Made by a program: the position numbers and the translations under genes. DNA of 64,000 nucleotides from NCBI RefSeq assembly GCF_024435355.1, contig NZ_JAMJWG010000027.1, positions 59,464 to 123,463 on the forward strand. Direction: 5' to 3'. Origin of the DNA: Streptomyces odontomachi. Lineage in GTDB: Bacteria > Actinomycetota > Actinomycetes > Streptomycetales > Streptomycetaceae. Below, one piece after another: positions 16,259 through 24,234 of this stretch (positions within the stretch are counted from its first letter, which is position 1; every line of letters starts with the position of its first letter). The notes below the pieces were generated by a model. The model had not been told where the DNA came from. It ran no database searches and saw nothing but the letters and a program-made list of their open reading frames with translations.

Positions 16259-18511
16259 ATGTCTGTGCAATGGTCCGCATCCATGATCTCCCCGGCGAAG
16301 GAGCTCGGCAGCGCGCCGCTCCTGCGCAAGGAGTTCGCGCTCGACCCCGGGCACGGGGAGGTGCGCGACGCATGGCTGCACCTCTCCGCCCTCGGGGTCT
16401 TCGAGGCCTCGGTGAACGGAACGCCGGTCGCCGACGACGTGCTGAGCCCGGGGTGGAGCGCTTACGAACGGCGGCTGCGGTACCGCAGCCACGACGTGGC
16501 ACCGCTGCTGCGCGAGCGGTCCGCGCTCGGGGTCGCGCTCGGCAACGGCTGGTACCGGGGCCGGCTGGCCTGGACCGGCGCACGGGCCCTGTACGGGGAC
16601 CGGCTCGCGGCCATCGCCCAGCTGGAGATCACCTTCGCCGACGGCCACCGGCAGGTCGTCGGCACCGACACCACCTGGGCGGCGGGCCCGTCGGCGGTGA
16701 CGGCGGACGACCTGTACGACGGGCAGACCGTCGACGCACGCCGGCACGACCCGTCCTGGGCCCACCCGGGCCAGGTGCCCGAGGGGTGGACGTCGGTGGT
16801 GGCCCTCGACTTCGCCACCGACCGGCTCACCCCGTACATCGGCCCGCCGGTGCGCCGGCAGGAGGTCGTGCGCCCGCAGCGGATCTGGACGGCGCCGTCC
16901 GGACGGACCCTCGTCGACTTCGGGCAGAACCTCGTCGGCTGGCTGCGCTGCACGGTCCGGGGCGAGGCCGGCCGGCAGATCACCATCCGGCACGCGGAGG
17001 TCCTGGAGGACAGCGAGCTCGGCGTCCGGCCGCTGCGGACGGCGCAGGCCACCGACCGGTTCGTGCTGAGCGGCGGGGAGGACTTCTTCGAGCCGACGTT
17101 CACGTTCCACGGTTTCCGCTACGCGGAGGTCGACGGCTGGCCGGGGCCCCTGACCGAGGAGTCGCTGGAAGCCGTGGTGGTCCACTCCGACCTGCGGCGC
17201 ACCGGCTTCTTCGAGTGCTCCGAGCCGCTGCTGAACCAGCTGCACCGCAATGTGGTGTGGGGTCTGAAGGGCAACTTCCTCGACGTCCCCACCGACTGCC
17301 CGCAGCGCGACGAGCGGCTCGGCTGGACCGGTGACATCGCGGTGTTCGCGCCCACGGCCGCGTTCCTCTACGACGTGGACGCCCTGCTGCGGGACTGGCT
17401 GCGCGACCTCGTGGTGGAACAGGAGGCGCACGGGTTCGTCCCGTTCGTGATCCCGGACGCGCTCAAGTACGTGCCCGAGGCCACGCACTTCCCGGACCCC
17501 GAGGCCACCGCGGTCTGGAGCGACGCCGCGGTGTGGGTGCCCTGGGCGCTGTGGTGGGCCCACGGCGACCGGACGGTCCTGGACGCCCAGTACGACTCGA
17601 TGGCCGCACACGTGCGGCGGGCCGCGTCGCTGCTGTCCCCGACCGGCCTGTGGGACCGCGGGTTCCAGTTCGGCGACTGGCTGGACCCCACGGCGCCGCC
17701 CGACGACCCGGCCCGGGCCAAGGCGGACCCCGGGGTGGTGGCCACCGCGTGCCTCTACCGCAGCGCCCGCACCGTCGCCGAGGCCGCCACGCTGACCGGC
17801 CGGGCGGACGACGCGGCCGGCTTCGCCGCGCTGGCCGACCGGCTGCGCACGGCCTTCCGCAGGCACTACGTACGCGACGGCGGGCGCGTCCACAGCGACG
17901 CGGTGACGGTCTACGCGCTGGCGATCGTCTTCGGGCTGCTGGACGAGGACGACCTCGCCGGGGCGGGGGACCGGCTGGCCGAGCTGGTGGCGGAGGGCGG
18001 CTACCACGTCGCCACGGGGTTCGCCGGCACGCCGTACGTCACCGACGCGCTCACCCGCACCGGCCACGTCGACGACGCCTACCGGCTGCTCCTGGAGCGG
18101 AGCTGCCCGTCCTGGCTCTACCCCGTCACGATGGGCGCCACCACGGTCTGGGAGCGCTGGGACAGCATGCTGCCGGACGGCACGATCAACCGGGGCCAGA
18201 TGACCAGCTTCAACCACTACGCGCTGGGCGCCGTGGCGGACTGGATGCACCGCACCGTCGGCGGTGTCGCCCCGCTCACGCCCGGTTACGCCACGGTGCG
18301 TGTGGCGCCCCGCCCGGGCGGCGGGCTGACCTGGGCCACCACGAGCCTGAAGACCCGGCACGGGGAGGTGGAGGTCCGGTGGCGGCTGGCGGACGACGGC
18401 GGGCTGTGGGTGCGCACCACGCTGCCCGACGGGGTCACCGGAGTGCTCAGCCTGCCCGGCCGGGACGACGTCGCACTCGGCCCCGGCACCGTCGAGCACA
18501 CCGTCCGCTGA
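16259..18511 (+). CDS. GH78 alpha-L-rhamnosidase
   Basis: A 750-aa protein without a signal peptide, so probably cytoplasmic, acting on an imported rhamnoside. N-terminal beta-sandwich regions include VNGTPVADDVLSPGWSAYERR and GNGWYRGRLAW; the (alpha/alpha)6 barrel begins near residue 330 with DVPTDCPQRDERLGWTGD, which carries the conserved acidic residues of GH78, and continues with WSDAAVWVPWALWW. The C-terminal beta domain closes the protein. ATG 16259 has GAAGGA at a good spacing; ATG 16253 is also possible. It is the last gene of the LacI-controlled operon, giving the operon its likely substrate. Confidence 0.9.
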   Translation: MSVQWSASMISPAKELGSAPLLRKEFALDPGHGEVRDAWLHLSALGVFEASVNGTPVADDVLSPGWSAYERRLRYRSHDVAPLLRERSALGVALGNGWYRGRLAWTGARALYGDRLAAIAQLEITFADGHRQVVGTDTTWAAGPSAVTADDLYDGQTVDARRHDPSWAHPGQVPEGWTSVVALDFATDRLTPYIGPPVRRQEVVRPQRIWTAPSGRTLVDFGQNLVGWLRCTVRGEAGRQITIRHAEVLEDSELGVRPLRTAQATDRFVLSGGEDFFEPTFTFHGFRYAEVDGWPGPLTEESLEAVVVHSDLRRTGFFECSEPLLNQLHRNVVWGLKGNFLDVPTDCPQRDERLGWTGDIAVFAPTAAFLYDVDALLRDWLRDLVVEQEAHGFVPFVIPDALKYVPEATHFPDPEATAVWSDAAVWVPWALWWAHGDRTVLDAQYDSMAAHVRRAASLLSPTGLWDRGFQFGDWLDPTAPPDDPARAKADPGVVATACLYRSARTVAEAATLTGRADDAAGFAALADRLRTAFRRHYVRDGGRVHSDAVTVYALAIVFGLLDEDDLAGAGDRLAELVAEGGYHVATGFAGTPYVTDALTRTGHVDDAYRLLLERSCPSWLYPVTMGATTVWERWDSMLPDGTINRGQMTSFNHYALGAVADWMHRTVGGVAPLTPGYATVRVAPRPGGGLTWATTSLKTRHGEVEVRWRLADDGGLWVRTTLPDGVTGVLSLPGRDDVALGPGTVEHTVR

Positions 18512-18560
18512 GGCACCCCCGGGGAAAGGGGGAGCCGGGGCGCCGAGGAGAGCCGGGCCG

Positions 18561-19679
18561 CTACAACACCTTCTTGCGCACCAGCGCCGTCAAGGTGAGC
18601 GCGCCCGGCAGGAGCGGCAGCCAGACGGTCAGGACGCGGTAGCCGATGACGGTGGCGGCGGCGAGGGCCGCCGGGGCGCCGAAGGCGGTGAGGGTGAGGA
18701 CCAGGGCGGCGTCCACCGAGCCGAGGCCGCCGGGGGAGGGCACGAGGGCGCCCAGGGCGTTCGCCGCGAGGTAGGCGAGGATGATGTCAGCCCAGGGCAG
18801 CGGCAGGTGGAGCGAGGTGCCCACGGCGGCGACCACGCTCCCCTGGAGCAGCGGGAAGGCAAGCGCGCCGCCCCACAGTGCGAGGATCCGGGCGGGGCGC
18901 GTGTGCAGCCGGCGTACGTCGGTGCGTGCGGTGCGCAGGAAGTCGGTGACGAGCCGGCGCAGCGGGTGCACGAACGTCAGCAGCAGGGCCGCCACGACGG
19001 CGGCGACGCCCACGGCGGCGCCACCGATGGCCAGCGCGGTGCCCGGGTTGTCGGGCAGCAGCCGGTCGTACGGCACGGTGTGCGGGCGCAGCGCCAGGAA
19101 CGCGGTGGTCACCACCGTCGTGGCGATCGACTTGGTCAGCGAGTACAGCGCGATCGACGCGGTGCCGCGGTCGAGCGGGATCCCGCGCCGGTTCAGGAAA
19201 CGCAGCGTGACCGCGTGCGCACCCAGCCCGCCCGGCAGGACGTGGTTGGCGGCACCGGCCGCGAACTGGGTCGCGTACAGCAGCCCCGACGGCAGCCGTT
19301 CCAGGACCGCACCCTGCCGTACGCAGGCGGCCGCCGCCCAGCACAGGCAGGCGAAGAGCAGCCCGGTCAGCAGCCATTTCGGGTCGGCGGAGGTCAGCCG
19401 CATGGCGCCGGCGTACATGGTGTGCCAGTGCGCCGCCATCCATGCCCCGATCATCAGGAGCGGCAGCATGCACAGGGCCCGGTGCAGACGGTTGGCCGGG
19501 AAGGACACGCGGGCGGGCGCCGGCGTGGCGGGTGCCGGCGTGGCCGGCGCAACCGCGGCGAGCTGGGGTGAGGACACAGGCGAGCCGTTTCTGTGCCGGG
19601 TCCGCGGACGGCCGGACGGCGGGCACGGAGGGGGGAGCGGGCGGGGACGGTGCGTGGGGGACGAGAAAAGGTTTCCCAT
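18561..19679 (-). CDS. Lysylphosphatidylglycerol synthase-like/UPF0104 membrane protein
   Basis: A 372-aa polytopic protein with seven or eight hydrophobic helices. The motif AANHVLPGGLGAHAVTLRFL and the later LGALVPSPGGLGSVDAALVL are the two conserved PGG-type segments of the flippase-like LPG-synthase transmembrane family (YbhN/AglD-like). No aminoacyltransferase domain is present, so it is not a complete MprF. The N-terminal ~65 residues are Pro/Ala/Arg-rich and cytoplasmic. Members are proposed to move lipid-linked molecules across the membrane; the substrate is unknown. It is convergent with the GH78 operon. Confidence 0.8.
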   Translation of the reverse strand: MGNLFSSPTHRPRPLPPPCPPSGRPRTRHRNGSPVSSPQLAAVAPATPAPATPAPARVSFPANRLHRALCMLPLLMIGAWMAAHWHTMYAGAMRLTSADPKWLLTGLLFACLCWAAAACVRQGAVLERLPSGLLYATQFAAGAANHVLPGGLGAHAVTLRFLNRRGIPLDRGTASIALYSLTKSIATTVVTTAFLALRPHTVPYDRLLPDNPGTALAIGGAAVGVAAVVAALLLTFVHPLRRLVTDFLRTARTDVRRLHTRPARILALWGGALAFPLLQGSVVAAVGTSLHLPLPWADIILAYLAANALGALVPSPGGLGSVDAALVLTLTAFGAPAALAAATVIGYRVLTVWLPLLPGALTLTALVRKKVL

Positions 19680-20020
19680 CCTGTGTAACGGTTCGGTGTC
19701 CGAAAACAGAAGAAGAGCCGGCGATGTGAAGGTGACGGTAACCGGGTGGCGGCGGGCTCACCCCCTTCTGACATGCGCGGGGCCGAGGATCGGCGCGGTT
19801 TTGTGCGTTTGCTCACCGCACGCCGCCAGGGGCCACCCGTGGTGTTCGTGCGGTCCGACGCGGTCACCCAGGTCGACACCGGCTGGTGGGGGTACCTCCC
19901 GCGCGAGCTGGTTCGAGCGTGGGGGAGCCCGGAGGCGAACCGAGCTCCAAAAAAATTGACTGAACCAGTCAGACCAGATTACGCTCCACGTCGATCACTG
20001 GTCCTCAAAGGAGCTCTCTG
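19680..20020. other. Divergent intergenic region with GntR-controlled promoter
   Basis: These 341 bases separate the LPG-synthase-like gene (leftward) from the amino-sugar operon (rightward). Besides the promoter/operator at 19956-19985, a Shine-Dalgarno sequence (AAGGAG) lies shortly before GTG 20021. No small gene is supported in the remainder. Confidence 0.6.
19956..19985 (+). promoter_or_regulatory. Promoter of the NagB/GH4/kinase operon with GntR operator in the spacer
   Basis: TTGACT (19956-19961), an 18-bp spacer and TACGCT (19980-19985). The spacer, read on the opposite strand, contains CTGGTCT followed by ACTGGTT. The same CTGGTCT heptamer sits in the spacer of the ABC-transporter promoter at 24041-24070, which strongly suggests shared control by the HutC-type regulator at 23250-23993. 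Confidence 0.7.
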
Positions 20021-20827
20021 GTGCGTGTCACGCCGACCCTGTTCGCCGATCCGGAGAGTCTGGGCAGCGCCCTGGCCGGACGGATCGCCGATGAGATCGC
20101 CGATGCGGCGGGACGACGCCGGTACCTGCTGGGCTGTCCGGGCGGCCGCACCCCGCTGAGCACCTACGAGGCCCTCGCCGACGAGGTGGGGCGACGCGGC
20201 CTCGACCTCTCCCACGTGGTCGTGGTGATGATGGACGAGTACGTCGAGGAGGGCCCCGACGGGACCTTCCGGCGGATCGACCCGGCGCTGGCGCACAGCT
20301 GCGTCCGCTTCGGCGCCGAGGAGATCGTGCAACGGCTCACCGCCGCCGCCCGACCCGGCCGCGGCATCACCGCCGACCGCTTCCTGGTTCCCGACCCCGC
20401 CGCCCCCGAGGCGTACGACCGGCGGATCGCCGAACTCGGCGGCATCGACCTGTTCCTGCTCGCCACCGGCGCGGGCGACGGCCACATCGCGTTCAACCCC
20501 GCCGGCGCCGCACGCGACTCCGGTACCCGGGTGGTGGCCCTGGCCGAGCAGACCCGCCGGGACAACCTGGCCACCTTCCCCAGTTTCGGAGGGCGCCTCG
20601 CGGACGTGCCCCGGTACGGCGTCACCGTCGGCATCGGCACCATCCGGGAGCTCTCCCGCAGCGTGGTGATGCTGGCGCACGGCGCGCACAAGGCGCCCGC
20701 GGTGCGGCGGCTGACCGCGGCGGAGCGGTACGAGCCGGACTGGCCCGCCACGGTCTTCACGGAGTGCGCCGGCGCCCGGCTGTACGTCGACCGCGCGAGC
20801 GCCCCCGCCGAGCCCGTCCACACCTGA
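20021..20827 (+). CDS. Glucosamine-6-phosphate deaminase / 6-phosphogluconolactonase family enzyme
   Basis: A 268-aa protein of the NagB/RpiA superfamily. Family motifs are LGCPGGRTPLSTYEAL (phosphate loop), VVVVMMDEYVEE (catalytic Asp region) and FLLATGAGDGHIAFNPAG with the GxGxDGHIAFN-like segment of NagB proteins. Starts at GTG 20021 after AAGGAG. First gene of an operon with a GH4 glycosidase and a sugar kinase: together they could phosphorylate, cleave and deaminate or isomerise an amino-sugar glycoside. NagB itself cannot be claimed with certainty because several related isomerases share these motifs. Confidence 0.82.
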   Translation: MRVTPTLFADPESLGSALAGRIADEIADAAGRRRYLLGCPGGRTPLSTYEALADEVGRRGLDLSHVVVVMMDEYVEEGPDGTFRRIDPALAHSCVRFGAEEIVQRLTAAARPGRGITADRFLVPDPAAPEAYDRRIAELGGIDLFLLATGAGDGHIAFNPAGAARDSGTRVVALAEQTRRDNLATFPSFGGRLADVPRYGVTVGIGTIRELSRSVVMLAHGAHKAPAVRRLTAAERYEPDWPATVFTECAGARLYVDRASAPAEPVHT

Positions 20828-20879
20828 GCCCATCCGAGCCCACCCACCCCGGCCGTCCACGCAGTTCACAAGGAGAGAC

Positions 20880-22187
20880 ATGGCCTCCATCAAGATCGCC
20901 TACCTCGGCGGCGGCTCCTCGCGCGCCCCGGGCACCATGGCCTCGTTCATCCATCACGGTGCGGAGTTCGAGGGCTCCGAGTTCGTGCTGATCGACCTGG
21001 ACCCCGACCGGCTCGAGGTGGTCAGGACGATCACCGAGAAGATGGCCGCCCACGCGGGCGTGAACATCTCCGTGCGGGCCACCACGGACCTGCGCGAGGG
21101 GCTGCGCGACGTCGACGCGGTGCTGTCCAGCTACCGGCCCGGCGGCTTCGAGGCGCGCGCCCTGGACGAGCGGATCCCGCTGAAGCACGGCGTGATCGGC
21201 CAGGAGACCCAGGGGCCCGGCGGCCTGATGATGGCGCTGCGCTCGATCAACATCATCAAGGACGTGTGCGCGATCCTGCCCGAGGTCGCCCCGAACGCCC
21301 GGATCTTCAACTACACCAACCCGGTCAACATCGTCGCCCAGGCGGTGGCCGACAACAGCGACATCCCGATCGTCTCGTTCTGCGAAGGGCCGATCGTCTT
21401 CCCGCCGGTGGTCGCCAGGGCCGCCGGCCTGGACCCGGCGAAGCTGAAGGCGACCATGGCCGGCGTCAACCACAACTGCTGGTCGACCGAGGCCACCTAC
21501 GACGGCGAGGACGTCTTCCCGATCCTGCGGGAGCGCTGGGAGGCCCTGAAGGACCAGCCGACCGAGAACGTCGGCGGGATGCGGGCGCTGCACCTGGCCG
21601 TCGCCATGAACTCCATCCCGGCGGACTACTTCAACTACTACTTCTTCCGCGACGAGATCCTCCGGGAGCGCCAGCTCGCCCGCACCACCCGCTCCGAGGA
21701 CATCATGGCGGCGCTGCCGGACTACTGGGAGCACTACCGCGAGCAGGCCACCAAGGACGCGCCGGAGCTGGACCAGGCGCGTTCGCGCGGCGGGATCCAC
21801 GAGCTGGAGCTGGCCATCGAGGCCATGAGCGCCTTCTACAACGACACCGGTGACCGGCTGCCGTTCAACGTCCCCAACACCGGCGGCGTGCTGCCCGGCT
21901 TCGACGAGACCACCGTGGTGGAGGTGTGGGGCACGGTGGACGCCAAGGGCTTCCACCCGGACGCGCAGAAGCCGCTGCCGCACTCCGTCCTGGGGATCAC
22001 CCAGCACCTCGCCGAGTACCAGATCCTCGCCGCCAGGGCGGGCTGGGACGGCGACCGGTCGGACGCGGTACGGGCGATGGCGGCGCACCCGCTGGTGCCG
22101 TCGCTGACCGTCGCCGAAGCGCTGTACGACGAGATGGCCACCGCCCAGGCCCGCTGGCTTCCGCAGCGGCTGCACCCTGCTTCATGA
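20880..22187 (+). CDS. GH4 family NAD+/Mn2+-dependent 6-phospho-glycosidase
   Basis: A 435-aa protein. The N-terminal Rossmann motif is KIAYLGGGSSRAPG, followed by the acidic VLIDLDPDRLE that binds the NAD ribose. GH4 metal ligands are visible as the Cys of SFCEGP (about residue 168) and the His of GVNHN (about residue 198); IFNYTNPVNIVAQAV is the family's NPV signature. GH4 enzymes use a redox-elimination mechanism, usually on 6-phosphorylated disaccharides. It is preceded by GGAG and followed by an ATGA overlap with the kinase gene. The exact substrate is not determinable. Confidence 0.88.
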   Translation: MASIKIAYLGGGSSRAPGTMASFIHHGAEFEGSEFVLIDLDPDRLEVVRTITEKMAAHAGVNISVRATTDLREGLRDVDAVLSSYRPGGFEARALDERIPLKHGVIGQETQGPGGLMMALRSINIIKDVCAILPEVAPNARIFNYTNPVNIVAQAVADNSDIPIVSFCEGPIVFPPVVARAAGLDPAKLKATMAGVNHNCWSTEATYDGEDVFPILRERWEALKDQPTENVGGMRALHLAVAMNSIPADYFNYYFFRDEILRERQLARTTRSEDIMAALPDYWEHYREQATKDAPELDQARSRGGIHELELAIEAMSAFYNDTGDRLPFNVPNTGGVLPGFDETTVVEVWGTVDAKGFHPDAQKPLPHSVLGITQHLAEYQILAARAGWDGDRSDAVRAMAAHPLVPSLTVAEALYDEMATAQARWLPQRLHPAS

Positions 22188-23197
22188 TCCCCTCCATGAC
22201 CCCTCTCTACCTCGGCGTCGACGCCGGGAACAGCAAGACCGCGGCCATGGTCTGCGCCCCGACCGGTGAGGTCGTGGGCGCCGGCCTGGCCGGCTGCGGC
22301 GACATCTACGGCGCCGAGACCCCGCAGGACGCCGTCGACGAGGTGTTCGCCGCGGTCACCCGGGCGCTGGACGAGGCCGGCGCGAAGCTCGAGCAGCTGG
22401 CCGGCGCCGCGCTGCGGCTGGCCGGCGTGGACTGGCCGGAGGACCGGGAGTTCTGGCACGACACGCTTCTCGCCCACTGGCCGGCGGCGCTGCCGCGCTC
22501 GATCCTCAACGACGGGTACGCGGCGATCCGCTGCGGTGAGCCGAGCGGGACCGGAGTGGCGGTCATCGGCGGCACGGCGGCGGCCGTGGCCGCGCGCGGG
22601 CCGGACGGCGCGCTGTGGGAGCTGGCCTGGTGGGGCCAGCATCCGATGGGGGCGCTCGGCCTCGCGCAGGAGGCCTTCCGCGCGATCGTCCTCGCGGAGC
22701 TGGGGGAGGCACCGGCGACCGAGCTGGCCCGGGCCGTGCTGGACTTCTACGGCCTTGACTCGGTACGGGAGCTGAACCACTGGCTCACCCGCCGGGTCGG
22801 GGCCGCCCGCCACCCGGACCGGGCCCGCTGCGCCCCGGCCATCACCGCGGCGGCCGTGCACGGCGACCCGGTGGCGATGGGTCTTGTGGCCGAGCAGGGC
22901 CGAAGGTTCGCCCGGTACGCCGCCGTGGCGGCCCGGCAGGTGGGTCTCTCGGGCGACGGGCGACCGGTCAGCGTGGTGCTGTCCGGGTCGGTGCTGACGG
23001 CGCAGGACTCCCCGGTGACGTCGGCGCTGCTGGGCCGGTTGCCGGCGTACCTGCCGGACGCCGTCGTGCACCAGGCCGTGATACCGCCGGTCGGCGGGGC
23101 GGCGTTGGACGCGCTGGCCGAGGGCGGGGCGGCGCCGGACCAGGACGTGCTGGAACGGCTCGCCCGGAGCGTCCAGGAGCGGGGCGCACGGCGGTAG
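22184..23197 (+). CDS. BadF/BadG-type N-acetylglucosamine-kinase-like ATPase
   Basis: A 337-aa ASKHA-fold kinase. The phosphate-1 loop is LYLGVDAGNSKTAAMV; phosphate-2 is GTGVAVIGGTAAAVAARG; the adenosine segment VSVVLSGSVLT follows. These match eukaryotic-type GlcNAc kinases and their bacterial relatives. ATG 22184 overlaps the GH4 stop (ATGA); ATG 22196 is an alternative. In an ABC-type, non-PTS uptake system it would supply the 6-phosphate required by GH4 and NagB-type enzymes. Expected substrate: GlcNAc or a related sugar or disaccharide. Confidence 0.8.
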   Translation: MIPSMTPLYLGVDAGNSKTAAMVCAPTGEVVGAGLAGCGDIYGAETPQDAVDEVFAAVTRALDEAGAKLEQLAGAALRLAGVDWPEDREFWHDTLLAHWPAALPRSILNDGYAAIRCGEPSGTGVAVIGGTAAAVAARGPDGALWELAWWGQHPMGALGLAQEAFRAIVLAELGEAPATELARAVLDFYGLDSVRELNHWLTRRVGAARHPDRARCAPAITAAAVHGDPVAMGLVAEQGRRFARYAAVAARQVGLSGDGRPVSVVLSGSVLTAQDSPVTSALLGRLPAYLPDAVVHQAVIPPVGGAALDALAEGGAAPDQDVLERLARSVQERGARR

Positions 23198-23249
23198 GCC
23201 CCCCGCGACGGCGGAACCGGCTCGCGCGCACGGGGCGGCCGGACCCGCG

Positions 23250-23993
23250 TCACGCACGCACGGGCCGGAACAGGTCCGCCTGGAACCGGTAGGCGTCCGC
23301 GCGGTAGCACATCACCCCGCAGAGCACCGGGGTGCCGTCCACCGCGTAGGTGATCTCCTCGCCGACCAGGACGGGGCTGCCCGGCTCGATCTCCAGCAGC
23401 TCGGCGGTCTCCGGCGCCGCCGCGTCCGCCCGCACCGTGTACGCGCTGCGGGCGATCTGCACGCCGCAGGTCCCCTCCAGCACCCCGTACAGGGACCGGT
23501 CGGTCAGGTCCACCTCGGCCAGCGCCGGGGCCTGCTCCAGGACGACGACGCCGGTGTCCACGCACACCGGGACCTTGTCCAGGCTGCGCAGCCGCCGTAC
23601 TTCGAGGACGCGCGAGGCCGGGGCGATCCGCAGCCGGCCGGCCTCCTCGAAGGTCGCCGGGCGCTCGCTGCGGGACAGCACGCGCGACTGCGGGGTCAGG
23701 CCGCGTGCGTAGGCCATCTCGGAGAAGCTCTGCAAGGTGCTCGGCGGCTCACCCACCATGCTGCGCGGCACGAACCAGCCGCGCTGCGAGGAGCGTTCCA
23801 GCGCGCCCTGCTCGGCGAGCCGGCCCAGCGCCTGGCGGAGCGTCGAGCGGGAGACCCCGAGGGAAGTGGCGAGGTCGCGCTCCCCGGGCAGCCGGGTGCC
23901 GGGGGCGAAGACCCCGCGGTGCAGCGATTCGGTGAGCTTGCGATACGTCTCGTCGACGGCCGTGCCACCGCCCGGCTCCGCATCACTCGTCAT
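23250..23993 (-). CDS. GntR-family (HutC/UTRA) regulator of the amino-sugar regulon
   Basis: A 247-aa protein with an N-terminal winged helix (LPGERDLATSLGVSRSTLRQ, then ALGRLAEQGAL) and a C-terminal UTRA sensing domain (VLEVRRLRSLDKVPVCVDTG, LLEIEPGSPVLVGEEITY). TACCAT ends 6 nt before the ATG at 23993, so the transcript is probably leaderless; the longer in-frame start at 24035 would overlap the promoter. Its own promoter, the ABC promoter and the NagB-operon promoter share CTGGT half-sites, so it probably controls all three. It resembles DasR/NagR, which respond to phosphorylated amino sugars. Confidence 0.85.
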   Translation of the reverse strand: MTSDAEPGGGTAVDETYRKLTESLHRGVFAPGTRLPGERDLATSLGVSRSTLRQALGRLAEQGALERSSQRGWFVPRSMVGEPPSTLQSFSEMAYARGLTPQSRVLSRSERPATFEEAGRLRIAPASRVLEVRRLRSLDKVPVCVDTGVVVLEQAPALAEVDLTDRSLYGVLEGTCGVQIARSAYTVRADAAAPETAELLEIEPGSPVLVGEEITYAVDGTPVLCGVMCYRADAYRFQADLFRPVRA

Positions 23994-24001
23994 GACCGGA
24001 T

Positions 24002-24025
24002 GGTACCAGCCGAGTACCAGTAGGC
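24002..24025. promoter_or_regulatory. Autoregulatory operator candidate of the GntR gene
   Basis: Two TACCAG half-sites (GGTACCAGCCGAGTACCAGT on the plus strand) overlap the leftward promoter of the GntR gene, whose -10 is TACCAT. On the minus strand they read as CTGGT repeats similar to those in the two target promoters. Confidence 0.5.
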
Positions 24026-24040
24026 ACTCAAGCACGACTA

Positions 24041-24070
24041 TGGACTAACTGGTCTACCGGTGCCTATGCT
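24041..24070 (+). promoter_or_regulatory. Promoter of the second sugar ABC operon with GntR operator in the spacer
   Basis: TGGACT (24041-24046), an 18-bp spacer AACTGGTCTACCGGTGCC, and TATGCT (24065-24070). The spacer contains CTGGTCT followed by ACCGGTG, matching the arrangement at 19956-19985 on the opposite strand. The transcript would have a ~160-nt leader. Confidence 0.65.
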
Positions 24071-24234
24071 CCGGTCCACGCTCCGGGTCCACCCCTGCCA
24101 GGGCCTGCCCGGCTTCTTGGGTCTGCCGGGCTCCTGGCCCTGCTGGGCCCGCGCTGGGCCTGCGGTGCCTTCCGGATCTCCTGGCGGGCCACCGTCCGGC
24201 GGACCTGGTCGACCACCGACGTAAGGGGAGCTGG

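Noticed and set aside
15737..18499. 920-codon open frame on the minus strand opposite GH78
   Set aside because: Arg/Val/Gly/His-rich translation caused by the G+C bias of the real gene; no domain. The same applies to the long antisense frames at 9046-11580, 28829-30799, 33287-35695 and 51034-52950.
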